Part shown: one piece after another, positions 17,177 through 24,993 of the stretch
Position numbering within the stretch: the stretch's first letter is position 1
How the letters are laid out: the number at the start of each line of letters is the position of its first letter
NCBI GenBank assembly: GCA_964468205.1
Contig: CAYXVG010000019.1
Coordinates: forward strand, 1 to 64,000
DNA length: 64,000 nt
Direction of reading: 5' to 3'
Origin: CAWELS01 sp964468205
GTDB taxonomy: Bacteria > Acidobacteriota > Terriglobia > Bryobacterales > Bryobacteraceae
The notes under the pieces: generated by a model
What the model saw: the letters and a program-made list of their open reading frames with translations, nothing else
Database searches by the model: none
What the model was told of the DNA's origin: nothing
Translations under genes and position numbers: made by a program

Positions 17177-18150
17177 AGCGAACGGTGGCGGTCATATATG
17201 GCGGCCGGAGCGGAGAGCACGAAGTTTCGGTTCGTTCCGCCAGATCCATCGTGGACGCGATCGATCGGAATCGGTACGAGGTGAAGGAGCTCTTCATAAC
17301 CCTCGAAGGGAAATGGGAGCCAGCGCCCCTGCTGCCGGAACCGGGCGCCAATGCGGGAATCGACGTCGTTTTCCCGGTCCTTCACGGAACTTTTGGCGAA
17401 GACGGGACCGTGCAGGGCTTACTGGAATTAGCGGATCTCCCGTACGTCGGCGCCGGCGTCCTCGGCTCTGCCGCGGCAATGGACAAGGAAATCACAAAAC
17501 GGCTCTGCGAACAGCGCGGTCTACCTGTTGTAGACTACCTCACGCTGTGCCGGACGGGCCTGGATGCGGCGGCGGTGGAGCGGCGTTTCTCCTATCCGGT
17601 CTTTGTCAAGCCAGCAAATCTCGGATCGTCAGTCGGTATCTCAAAAGCTCGTGACCGCGGCGAGTTGGAAACAGCGCTGAAGCTGGCGGCGGAATTCGAC
17701 CGGAAGATTCTCGTCGAGCGAGCGGTTAACGGCCGAGAATTCGAGTGCTCTGTACTTGGAAACGAGACGGTCGTCGCTTCGCAGCCCTGTGAGATATTGC
17801 CCTCCCGCGAGTTCTACGATTTCGATGACAAGTACATTCTGAATCAGACCCAATTCGGCCTGCCCGCTCGCCTGCCCGCGGACCAAACAGACCGGCTGCG
17901 CCGGATCGCCGTGGAAGCATACCGGGCCGTGGAGTGCGAAGGCATGGCGCGGGTGGATTTCCTGCTCGAAAACTCCACCAGCCAACTCTATGTGAACGAG
18001 GTCAACACCATTCCCGGCTTCACGTCCATCAGCATGTATCCGAAGATGTGGGCGCATTCGGGCATTCCCTACCCCGAATTGATCGACCGTCTGATCCAAC
18101 TTGCGATTGAGCGGCATGAAGTCAAGAGCAGGATAAGGTACCGGCGTTGA
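17173..18150 (+). CDS. ddl: D-alanine--D-alanine ligase
   Basis: ATP-grasp ligase making the D-Ala-D-Ala dipeptide of peptidoglycan in the cytosol. It begins VAVIYGGRSGEHEVSVRSA, contains FPVLHGTFGEDGTVQGLLE, the ATP-binding VFVKPANLGSSVGISKA and the C-terminal VNEVNTIPGFTSISMYPKM. Length 325 is slightly short (about 310-370). The ATG at 17173 overlaps the arginase stop codon; the open frame itself extends upstream. The TGA stop overlaps the TTG of the next gene, so three genes form one overlapped run. Confidence 0.95.
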   Translation: MKRTVAVIYGGRSGEHEVSVRSARSIVDAIDRNRYEVKELFITLEGKWEPAPLLPEPGANAGIDVVFPVLHGTFGEDGTVQGLLELADLPYVGAGVLGSAAAMDKEITKRLCEQRGLPVVDYLTLCRTGLDAAAVERRFSYPVFVKPANLGSSVGISKARDRGELETALKLAAEFDRKILVERAVNGREFECSVLGNETVVASQPCEILPSREFYDFDDKYILNQTQFGLPARLPADQTDRLRRIAVEAYRAVECEGMARVDFLLENSTSQLYVNEVNTIPGFTSISMYPKMWAHSGIPYPELIDRLIQLAIERHEVKSRIRYRR

Positions 18151-19637
18151 GGAGCCTCACCATACTCTTCCTTGGGACCGCGCTCGCATGCGTCCCGCCG
18201 GCGCTCGCGCAGGAGCCGCCTCCAGACGACTTACGGGAGATCGAAGAGCTCCTGCAACACTTCACTGAAATCTACGCCATTGTCGAACAAGAGTCCGCGG
18301 ATCCGGTGGCGCCGTTTTCCGCGATTTACGGCGGGGCGCTCCCGGGAATGCTGAAACGCCTCGATCCGCACTCGATCTTTTTTGATCCGGACCAGTTCGA
18401 GCAACTCAAGGAGCTGCAGCAAGCCACACGCAAGGGCTTCGGAAGCGTCGTATCCATTCTTCCGGGGCGGGTTTTCATCCTGCAGACGTTGCCCGGCACG
18501 CCGGCCGAACGCGCCGGAATCCAACCCGGTGATGAGATCCTGGCGATCAACGGGATTCCGCTCAGCCGCCTCGGTATCGAGCAACTCGTTCAGCTTCTGT
18601 CGCAGTCCCGCCGCCGCGAGGTTCGCCTTGATATTCGCCGCCCCGGAGCCAGCCGGCTGATCCATATTACGATGTCGCCGGAGGAGATGGAATCTTCGAG
18701 CGTGGATCTCACTTTCTTCCTCCGAGCGGGGGTGGCATACATCCGCGCAAAGAGCTTCGACGTGGACACGGGCGTCAAAATAAGGGACGCAATCGAACAG
18801 TTCGGCGGCAAGAATCTGGGCGGAATGGTGTTGGACCTCCGTGAGAATCGTGGCGGAATCATGGCAGCGGCATTGGACACCGCCGCGCTCTTTCTGGAGC
18901 CCGGCCAGGTTGTGGTCAGCATCAGGGGACGGGGCACGGAAACCGAAAGCTTGACAGTGCCGGATGACTCCGAACCATACCGCTTCCCGGTCGCCGTGCT
19001 GGTGGGCCCGGAATCCGCCAGCGGATCCGAGATTGTGACCGGCGCCCTGCAGGATCACGATCGCGCGGTGGTGGTGGGAGAACCGACGTTCGGCAAGGGC
19101 CTCGTGCAGCAGGTCTACCCGCTGTCAGGCGGTGCTGGATTGGCCCTCACTACTGCCTACTACTACACTCCCAGCGGACGGTCGATTCAGAAGCCGCTCG
19201 AGGGCGGCCAGCTCTCCGGTGAAGAAGCGAGCCCCGGAGCCGGACAATACCGGACCGACAAGGGCCGGTCGGTACAGGGTGGTGGCGGGATCCACCCGGA
19301 TCACCTAATCTATCCTCGGGCGATGAGCCGCCTCGGCATTGTCCTGGAAGCAAGCGGCGCATTTCCAGCCTTCGCGACGGAAGCGATCCGTACGATGCCA
19401 AAAGTTGAAGACGACTTCGAGGTGAGCGACCGGCTGCTGGACGATTTCCAGGCTTGGCTCACGGTTCGGAGCATTCAGCCTCCGATTTCGGACTGGTCCG
19501 CGGAGAGGGAGTGGATCCGGAGCCGGTTGCAGCAGGAGATCTTCAACCAGACTCTTGGGGTTAGCCGCGGCGATCAGGTCGAGATCCTGAGAGATAGACA
19601 GGTCGCACGCTCCCTCGAAGTTCTCGGTCTGGACTGA
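18147..19637 (+). CDS. S41 family carboxy-terminal processing protease
   Basis: Periplasmic serine protease of the CtpA/Prc type, which trims C-termini of envelope proteins. The signal peptide ends near PPALAQ. A PDZ domain (about 92-175) has the substrate loop LPGTPAERAGIQPGDEI. The catalytic domain shows VLDLRENRGGIM, the nucleophile region VGPESASGSEIVTGAL and the general-base lysine in GEPTFGKGLVQQ. Length 496. The start is TTG at 18147, overlapping the ddl TGA (TTGA), with AGGATAAGG just upstream. The S-K dyad appears intact. Substrates may include cell-wall enzymes, given the ddl linkage (inference). Confidence 0.93.
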   Translation: MRSLTILFLGTALACVPPALAQEPPPDDLREIEELLQHFTEIYAIVEQESADPVAPFSAIYGGALPGMLKRLDPHSIFFDPDQFEQLKELQQATRKGFGSVVSILPGRVFILQTLPGTPAERAGIQPGDEILAINGIPLSRLGIEQLVQLLSQSRRREVRLDIRRPGASRLIHITMSPEEMESSSVDLTFFLRAGVAYIRAKSFDVDTGVKIRDAIEQFGGKNLGGMVLDLRENRGGIMAAALDTAALFLEPGQVVVSIRGRGTETESLTVPDDSEPYRFPVAVLVGPESASGSEIVTGALQDHDRAVVVGEPTFGKGLVQQVYPLSGGAGLALTTAYYYTPSGRSIQKPLEGGQLSGEEASPGAGQYRTDKGRSVQGGGGIHPDHLIYPRAMSRLGIVLEASGAFPAFATEAIRTMPKVEDDFEVSDRLLDDFQAWLTVRSIQPPISDWSAEREWIRSRLQQEIFNQTLGVSRGDQVEILRDRQVARSLEVLGLD

Positions 19638-19644
19638 GGGAATC

Positions 19645-19659
19645 GCGGGATCATCCCGT
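19645..19659. terminator. small hairpin holding the ppiD-like stop codon
   Basis: GCGGGA-TCA-TCCCGT forms a five- to six-pair stem between the convergent protease and chaperone genes. The three-nt loop is the complement of the chaperone's TGA stop codon. No T-run follows on either strand, so termination by it is uncertain. Confidence 0.3.
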
Positions 19660-21573
19660 GTAGATCGAGACGAGGCGCTGGATGCTCCCTTCGTTGATCT
19701 TTACCTCGCCCTCTTCGATGAGCTTAGTTACGATTGCGTCTTCCAGCAGTTCCCGGCGTTCCCTGGCGCGCTGCGTTTGAATCTGCTCGCGAATCGTGTC
19801 CCGCTCGATCGCGAGCTGGGTCAAGTCGGCCGGAATCTTCTCGATCACCTTGCAGACCACGGTGCGGCCCATTGCGTCGATCGGACCAACTACATCACCT
19901 TCGTTGGCTTTGAACGCGTCGGCGACATACATCGCCGGGCCGAATCCGGTGAGCGTTCCGCTCCGATTGAACTCCTCGCTGGTCTGAATCTTCGCGCCAA
20001 TCGCCGCGGCGATTTTCTTCAGGTCATCTCCCGCCGTGGCCGCCACCTCGCCCAGCGCTTGGCGCTTCTGCTGATACAGGTCAGCGGCTTTCTGAGTAAC
20101 CAACTCTTGCCGGATCTGGTCTTCGACCTCACTCAACTCGGCGGCCCGCTCCGGGTAAATCTCCGTGACGACGGCGACTCCTAAACGATTCTCAGCCAGT
20201 TCGTGAACTTCGGTAACGCCTCCGCGATCAAGGCTCATGATCGCATCGCGCATCTGCGGGTTGGCTTCAGGAATCGGATCCGAGGCGCCCACCTTCTCCA
20301 GTCTCAGAACGGAGATCCCCAACTTTCGTGCCACGGCTTCCGGCTGCGTTGGGTTCTGTACCAGCTCTGCCCGCGCCTGGTCCCCCAATTGTTGGATGCG
20401 GTCGAATACGAACTGCCTCTTGCGCTCCGAGGCAAGCTGCTCCTTCACCTCCTCGAATGGCTGCAGCCGCGCCTGCTCCTTCTCTTTCACTTCGATGATG
20501 TGATACCCGTATTCGGTCTCGATCACACCGCTCCGTCCACCCGGATCGAGTGCGAAAGCAGCCTTCTCAAAGTTCGGAACTGTCTGCCCGCGGGCTATCC
20601 AACCGAGGTCTCCGCCCTCGACGGCCGTACCCGTGTCCTCGGAGTGCTCCTCGGCCAGTTTGGCGAAATCCGCTCCCGCCTCCAACTGCTGGAGAAGCTC
20701 GTCGATCTTCGTTCGCGCTTGCTGCTTCTCCTCTTCGCTCTTGTCAGTCGTTTTGAGGAGAATATGCCGAACGTTTACACGCTCCGGAGTGCGGAACCGG
20801 TCGATTTCCGCCTGGTACATCTTGCGGAGTTCTTCCTCGGGGACTTCGAGGGATTTGGCAACCTCGGATTCGTCCACTGCCAGAATGCGAGCGTCGCGTT
20901 TTTCACCAATCCGATACTTGGCTTGGTTCGCGTCGTAGTACTCCTTGACCTCCGCTGCGTTGACCGATACGTCGTCCCTAAAATCGGCTGCCGCGATGGT
21001 GATGAACTCGACCTGAACCTTCTCGTTCACCCTTCTGAACTCGTGCTCTATCTGCTCGTCGGTGACAATCTCGCCTTCGAGAGCCAGGTTGGCTATCTTC
21101 AACAGCAACATCCTCTTGCGCACATTGCTCTCGAACTCGGGAATTGTGAGATTCATCTGCGCGAGGTACTGGGAGTAAGCCTCTCGTCCGACAAATTGTC
21201 CGTCTTGAAATAGGGCCGGGATCATCGACTGTACCGCCACGGCCACATCGTCATCCGTGACCTCAAATCCCAGCTTTTTTGCCTGGTGGGCAAGGGCATA
21301 CTCGGCGATCAACTGGTTGACGATCACCGGAACGTAGTTTGCCGCCATCTCCCGGGGAAACTGATTGTTGCGCAACTGCTGCTGGATGTTAACCTGTATA
21401 TCGCGGGTAGTGATGACCTCATCGCCAATCTCAGCGACGATCTGGGAGTCGCTTCCGTAGTTGGCGCCGATCCCAGGCACCAAGGTCACAACCATCGACA
21501 GAGCCACTAACAAGAGAAGGGCTCCTAACAGATACCGCACAGCCTTTGCTTGGCTGCGAAACAGATCAAACAT
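19651..21573 (-). CDS. periplasmic peptidyl-prolyl isomerase, PpiD/SurA type
   Basis: Membrane-anchored chaperone and prolyl isomerase assisting folding of exported proteins. One N-terminal helix (YLLGALLLLVALSMVVTL, about 14-31) anchors it, and the bulk is periplasmic. A SurA/PpiD N-terminal chaperone domain (about 40-210) precedes a parvulin PpiC domain (about 265-365) with NVRHILLKTTDKSEEEK, LAEEHSEDTGTAVEGGDLGW and YGYHIIEVKEK. A second degenerate rotamase-like region follows. Length 640 matches PpiD. AGGAG nine nt before the ATG supports the start, and TATAGT at 21628-21633 (minus strand) is a possible -10. Confidence 0.9.
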   Translation of the reverse strand: MFDLFRSQAKAVRYLLGALLLLVALSMVVTLVPGIGANYGSDSQIVAEIGDEVITTRDIQVNIQQQLRNNQFPREMAANYVPVIVNQLIAEYALAHQAKKLGFEVTDDDVAVAVQSMIPALFQDGQFVGREAYSQYLAQMNLTIPEFESNVRKRMLLLKIANLALEGEIVTDEQIEHEFRRVNEKVQVEFITIAAADFRDDVSVNAAEVKEYYDANQAKYRIGEKRDARILAVDESEVAKSLEVPEEELRKMYQAEIDRFRTPERVNVRHILLKTTDKSEEEKQQARTKIDELLQQLEAGADFAKLAEEHSEDTGTAVEGGDLGWIARGQTVPNFEKAAFALDPGGRSGVIETEYGYHIIEVKEKEQARLQPFEEVKEQLASERKRQFVFDRIQQLGDQARAELVQNPTQPEAVARKLGISVLRLEKVGASDPIPEANPQMRDAIMSLDRGGVTEVHELAENRLGVAVVTEIYPERAAELSEVEDQIRQELVTQKAADLYQQKRQALGEVAATAGDDLKKIAAAIGAKIQTSEEFNRSGTLTGFGPAMYVADAFKANEGDVVGPIDAMGRTVVCKVIEKIPADLTQLAIERDTIREQIQTQRARERRELLEDAIVTKLIEEGEVKINEGSIQRLVSIYTG

Positions 21574-21801
21574 GGAAAGAATCTCCTAGGGAAAACGGTT
21601 ACTTGACCGGAAACACGCCGTTACTCTACTATATCACCGCAACGGGAGAATCCTTTCTTTCAGTCTTGCTTGTCCAATACAAGATGAGCCTGGGGGCTCT
21701 TTCTCTCCGTGCCGGCCGCGCGGTCAGGCGGGGGACCCCGAAGAGGAATCGAGGGATCGCTCGTCCGGTATGCTCCCACGGACGGGATCCCCTCGTTCAA
21801 G

Positions 21802-22929
21802 TCATAGGGCAGCCACCAGTTTTGCGATCAACGCAGTCCGATCAGCAATCCGGTTGACGAGGATGCTCTCGTTCCGCGCGTGCGCACCTTCACCGACCCC
21901 GCCGATGCCGTCCAAGGTCGGGATACCGAGCGCCGCGGTGAAATTGCCATCGGAGCCCCCGCCGGTCATTGCCTCATCCACTTCAACTTCGAGTTCGGCC
22001 GCGAGCCTCTTCGCTTTCGCGTAGAGTTGTGCCACACCTTTGGTCCGTTCCATCGGCGGCCGGTTTACCCCACCGGCAACCTCGAGCCGGCAGCGTTTGT
22101 CGTGAGGCTTCACCCCTTTTATTTTCTTGTCGATAACGGCCGCGTCACGGTTCTGGCGGAAGCGCGCGTCGATGTCGACGGAGCACTCGCCAGCCACCAC
22201 ATTCGGTCCCGTTCCCCCACGAATGACACCCGGGTTAACCGTAATCCCCCTGTCCAGATCGGTAAACCCGGCAATCTTCCCAATCTGCCGCGCCATCTCG
22301 ACAATCGCGCTGGCGCCGTCGGCAAAGTCGATGCCGGCATGGGCTGCCCTCCCATAAATCGTCACTGTGTAATCGGAGCAGCCCTTCCGGGCGGTCTTCA
22401 GCTTCCCTTCGAGCCCCTGGCCGGGCTCGGGCACAAGCACGATATCGCTCTTCAAAGCCTCGCGTTCCGTGACAAAGCGGGACTTCGGGCTTCCTGCCTC
22501 CTCATCGGTTACCAGCAACAGCGACACGCGTTTTCCAACTGGAACATCGAGATCCCGGAGAGTGTGCATCGCGAAGAGGAAAAACGCAACGCCGGACTTC
22601 ATGTCCAGCACCCCCGGCCCCCACAACCGGCCATCTTTCTGCAGGAACGGCAGTGCGGCCAACGTGCCCGCCGGCCAGACAGTGTCGATGTGGCCCAGCC
22701 CGAGAATCCGGCCGCGCTTCCGCCTGCCGGGGAGCCTGAAATCGAGCCGGAGGTGGCCATCTCGCAGCCGCTTGGCGCTGGCAGTGCCGGCGGTCTCGTC
22801 GGCCACGAGGTCCGCCATGCGTTTGAGCGCCTCGCGGTCGCCAGTCGGCGACTCGCACTCCACCATGCGCTTCAAAAGGGCTATGATCCGCGGCTGGTTC
22901 TCCTGGGCGTAGGCGAGAAAGGCGTCCAT
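21802..22929 (-). CDS. M20 family metallopeptidase
   Basis: Zinc exopeptidase of the glutamate carboxypeptidase/ArgE type, hydrolysing an N-acyl amino acid or small peptide. Zn ligands are in LGLGHIDTVWPAGT (His), GPGVLDMKSGV (bridging Asp), VTDEEAGSP (catalytic Glu and ligand Glu), and GEGAHARNESI near the C-terminus. The dimerisation domain lies between, with GRAAHAGIDFADGAS. I start at the ATG at 22929 (about 375 residues). The open frame extends to 22980, but that would run into fabZ antisense. Substrate unknown. No signal peptide, so cytosolic. Confidence 0.88.
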   Translation of the reverse strand: MDAFLAYAQENQPRIIALLKRMVECESPTGDREALKRMADLVADETAGTASAKRLRDGHLRLDFRLPGRRKRGRILGLGHIDTVWPAGTLAALPFLQKDGRLWGPGVLDMKSGVAFFLFAMHTLRDLDVPVGKRVSLLLVTDEEAGSPKSRFVTEREALKSDIVLVPEPGQGLEGKLKTARKGCSDYTVTIYGRAAHAGIDFADGASAIVEMARQIGKIAGFTDLDRGITVNPGVIRGGTGPNVVAGECSVDIDARFRQNRDAAVIDKKIKGVKPHDKRCRLEVAGGVNRPPMERTKGVAQLYAKAKRLAAELEVEVDEAMTGGGSDGNFTAALGIPTLDGIGGVGEGAHARNESILVNRIADRTALIAKLVAAL

Positions 22930-22937
22930 CTGACTGT

Positions 22938-22943
22938 TATAAT
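22938..22943 (+). promoter_or_regulatory. perfect -10 TATAAT before fabZ
   Basis: TATAAT lies in the 25-nt gap between the divergent M20 peptidase and fabZ. Eleven nt separate it from the fabZ ATG, so the leader would be only about four nt. No ribosome binding site could fit. No TTGACA is present at the usual distance. Confidence 0.55.
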
Positions 22944-22954
22944 AGCGGGATTCC

Positions 22955-23383
22955 ATGGACAAACTGGACATTGCCGACATTCAGAAGATCCTGCCGCATC
23001 GCTATCCGTTCCTCCTCGTGGACCGTATCGAAGAGCTAGAGGAGAAGCGGATTGTCGGCATAAAGAACGTCACGATAAACGAGCCGTTCTTCCAGGGCCA
23101 CTTTCCCGGCCATCCGGTAATGCCCGGCGTCCTGATTATAGAGGCGATGGCCCAAGTGGCTGGTGTGCTCGCGCTCCACCAAATGGGAGGAGAGCAGCAG
23201 GTCGTCTACCTGGCCATGATCGAGCAGGCGAAGTTCCGTCGGCCGGTAGTCCCCGGCGACCAGCTCCTCATCGAGATGAAGGTGGACCGTCTCAAGGCCA
23301 CGGTTGCGAAGATGAGCGGCACAGCCACGGTGGATGGCGCCGTCGTAGCGGAGGCCACGGTGATGTGCAAGCTTGGAGCCTAG
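22955..23383 (+). CDS. fabZ: 3-hydroxyacyl-[ACP] dehydratase
   Basis: Hot-dog fold dehydratase of fatty acid synthesis, removing water from 3-hydroxyacyl-ACP in the cytosol. It shows the family beginning DIQKILPHRYPFLLVDRI and the active-site segment FFQGHFPGHPVMPGVLIIEA with catalytic His and the later Glu. Length 142 is usual. It competes with LpxA for 3-hydroxyacyl-ACP, which explains its position 18 nt upstream of lpxA. Confidence 0.96.
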   Translation: MDKLDIADIQKILPHRYPFLLVDRIEELEEKRIVGIKNVTINEPFFQGHFPGHPVMPGVLIIEAMAQVAGVLALHQMGGEQQVVYLAMIEQAKFRRPVVPGDQLLIEMKVDRLKATVAKMSGTATVDGAVVAEATVMCKLGA

Positions 23384-23401
23384 TTTCACGGCAATAGCGC
23401 G

Positions 23402-24181
23402 ATGCCGATCCATCCCAGCGCGATCGTCGACCCTTTGGCGCGGATTCACGAAACCGCCGAGATCGGCCCTTTCTCCGTGATTGGCCCGGAGGTGGAAATC
23501 GGGGCTGGCACGCGGCTGATGGCCAACATCTATGCAGAGGGCCCGGCCTGGATTGGTGAGGACAATATTTTCTATCCTTATTCCACCGTCGGCGTCGCCT
23601 CTCAAGATCTGAAGTACAAGGGCGAGCGGGCGGAGACGCGCATCGGGAACCGCAACAAAATTCGCGAGTTCGTCACCATTCACCGGGGAACCGAAGGCGG
23701 TGGTCTGGTCACCTCCATCGGCGACGACAACCTGCTTATGGCCTATACCCACGTAGCCCACGATGTCCATATTGGGAATCGCTGCATCCTGGCCAACGGG
23801 ACCACCTTGGCAGGGCACGTGGTGATTGGAGATTGGGCCGTGGTGGGCGCATTCACCGGCGTGCATCAGTTCTGCCGCGTAGGACGGCACGCGGTAATTG
23901 GCGGCTACAGCGTAATCACCCGGGACGTCGCCCCTTACTCCACCACTTCCAGTTCCAGGGACGCCAAGGCATACGGCGCCAACAAGATTGGACTCGAACG
24001 CCGCGGTTTCGAAGCGGTGGCAATTGACTCTCTTCAGAAGGCTTTCCGTCTGTTGACCAGCCCGAAGCTCAACACCAGTCAGGCGGTGGCGCGAATCCGG
24101 GAGGAGATTCAGGGCTGCGCCGAGGTTGATGAATTGATCGAGTTCATCGAGTCCTCGGATCGCGGCGTCATCACGAGCTGA
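23402..24181 (+). CDS. lpxA: UDP-N-acetylglucosamine O-acyltransferase
   Basis: First enzyme of lipid A synthesis, moving 3-hydroxyacyl from ACP to UDP-GlcNAc in the cytosol. It has left-handed beta-helix hexapeptide repeats throughout residues about 1-190. The catalytic His is in AYTHVAHDVHIGNRCILANG, followed by LAGHVVIGDWAVVGAF and VHQFCRVGRHAVIGG. The C-terminal helical part contains GLERRGFEAVAIDSLQKAFR. Length 259 is standard. The segment matching the acyl-chain ruler (STTSSSRDAKAYG) appears one residue longer than in E. coli and lacks the glycine there, so chain length may differ. Its stop overlaps lpxI by one nt (TGATG). Confidence 0.95.
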   Translation: MPIHPSAIVDPLARIHETAEIGPFSVIGPEVEIGAGTRLMANIYAEGPAWIGEDNIFYPYSTVGVASQDLKYKGERAETRIGNRNKIREFVTIHRGTEGGGLVTSIGDDNLLMAYTHVAHDVHIGNRCILANGTTLAGHVVIGDWAVVGAFTGVHQFCRVGRHAVIGGYSVITRDVAPYSTTSSSRDAKAYGANKIGLERRGFEAVAIDSLQKAFRLLTSPKLNTSQAVARIREEIQGCAEVDELIEFIESSDRGVITS

Positions 24182-24993
24182 TGAAATACGCGGTAATTGC
24201 TGGGAACGGACGCTTCCCAATCCTCGCCCTCGAAAGCGCCCGCAAGCTCGGCCATCAAGTGGTCGCGATCGGGATAAAGGAGGAGGCCTCCCCCGAGATC
24301 GAGCCGCTGGCGGCACGCTGCCATTGGATCTCCTTGGGCGAACTCAGCCGGCTGATCGAAATCCTTCACGCCGAGCAGATCGAAGAGGCGATGATGGCCG
24401 GGCAGGTGAAGCACGCCAAGATCTTCTCCTCTATTAAGCCGGACTGGCGGCTTTTGAAGGTGCTCGCGAGCTTGTCAACCAAAAACACCGACTCGCTGAT
24501 TGGCGCTGTGGTCCGGGCGCTCGAGGACGAGGGTATCCGGCTGGTGGACTCCACGCGCCTTCTGAAACCTCTGCTCGCCGGCGAGGGCGTCATGACCCGG
24601 CGCAAACCCACCAAGGACGAGAGTCGCGACGTCGACTACGGACGGCGCATCGCGAACGCCCTGGCCGGCTATGACGTGGGCCAAAGTGTCGTGATCAGTG
24701 ACCGCGCTTGCGTGGCCTTGGAAGCCATGGAGGGCACGGACGCCACCCTGCGCCGGGCAGCCGGGATTGCCAATGGGAGCCCCCTACGGCTGGTGAAGGT
24801 CTCGCGCCGCCGCAGGCACCTACTCTTCGATGTTCCGGTCGCCGGGCTGGAGACCGTGGCGGTGATGAAAGAAACCGGGACTACCATACTGGCCGTCGAC
24901 GCTGGCCGCACCCTGCTGCTTGATAAAGACGAATTACTCGCCGCCGCGGATCGCGAGCGCCTCTCGATAATCGGCTTCCTGCCGGAAGACTAA
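24181..24993 (+). CDS. lpxI: UDP-2,3-diacylglucosamine hydrolase, LpxI type
   Basis: Fourth-step enzyme of lipid A synthesis, cutting UDP-2,3-diacylglucosamine to lipid X and UMP; LpxI is the unrelated replacement of LpxH in alphaproteobacteria and others. The start YAVIAGNGRFPILALESA, the GQVKHAKIFSSIKPD segment, DSTRLLKPLLAGEGVMTRRK and the C-terminal KVSRRRRHLLFDVPVAGLET and TTILAVDAGRTLLLDKDE all match the family. Length 270 is usual. It is translationally coupled to lpxA. Its TAA overlaps the stop codon of the convergent sensor kinase by a few nt. Confidence 0.92.
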   Translation: MKYAVIAGNGRFPILALESARKLGHQVVAIGIKEEASPEIEPLAARCHWISLGELSRLIEILHAEQIEEAMMAGQVKHAKIFSSIKPDWRLLKVLASLSTKNTDSLIGAVVRALEDEGIRLVDSTRLLKPLLAGEGVMTRRKPTKDESRDVDYGRRIANALAGYDVGQSVVISDRACVALEAMEGTDATLRRAAGIANGSPLRLVKVSRRRRHLLFDVPVAGLETVAVMKETGTTILAVDAGRTLLLDKDELLAAADRERLSIIGFLPED

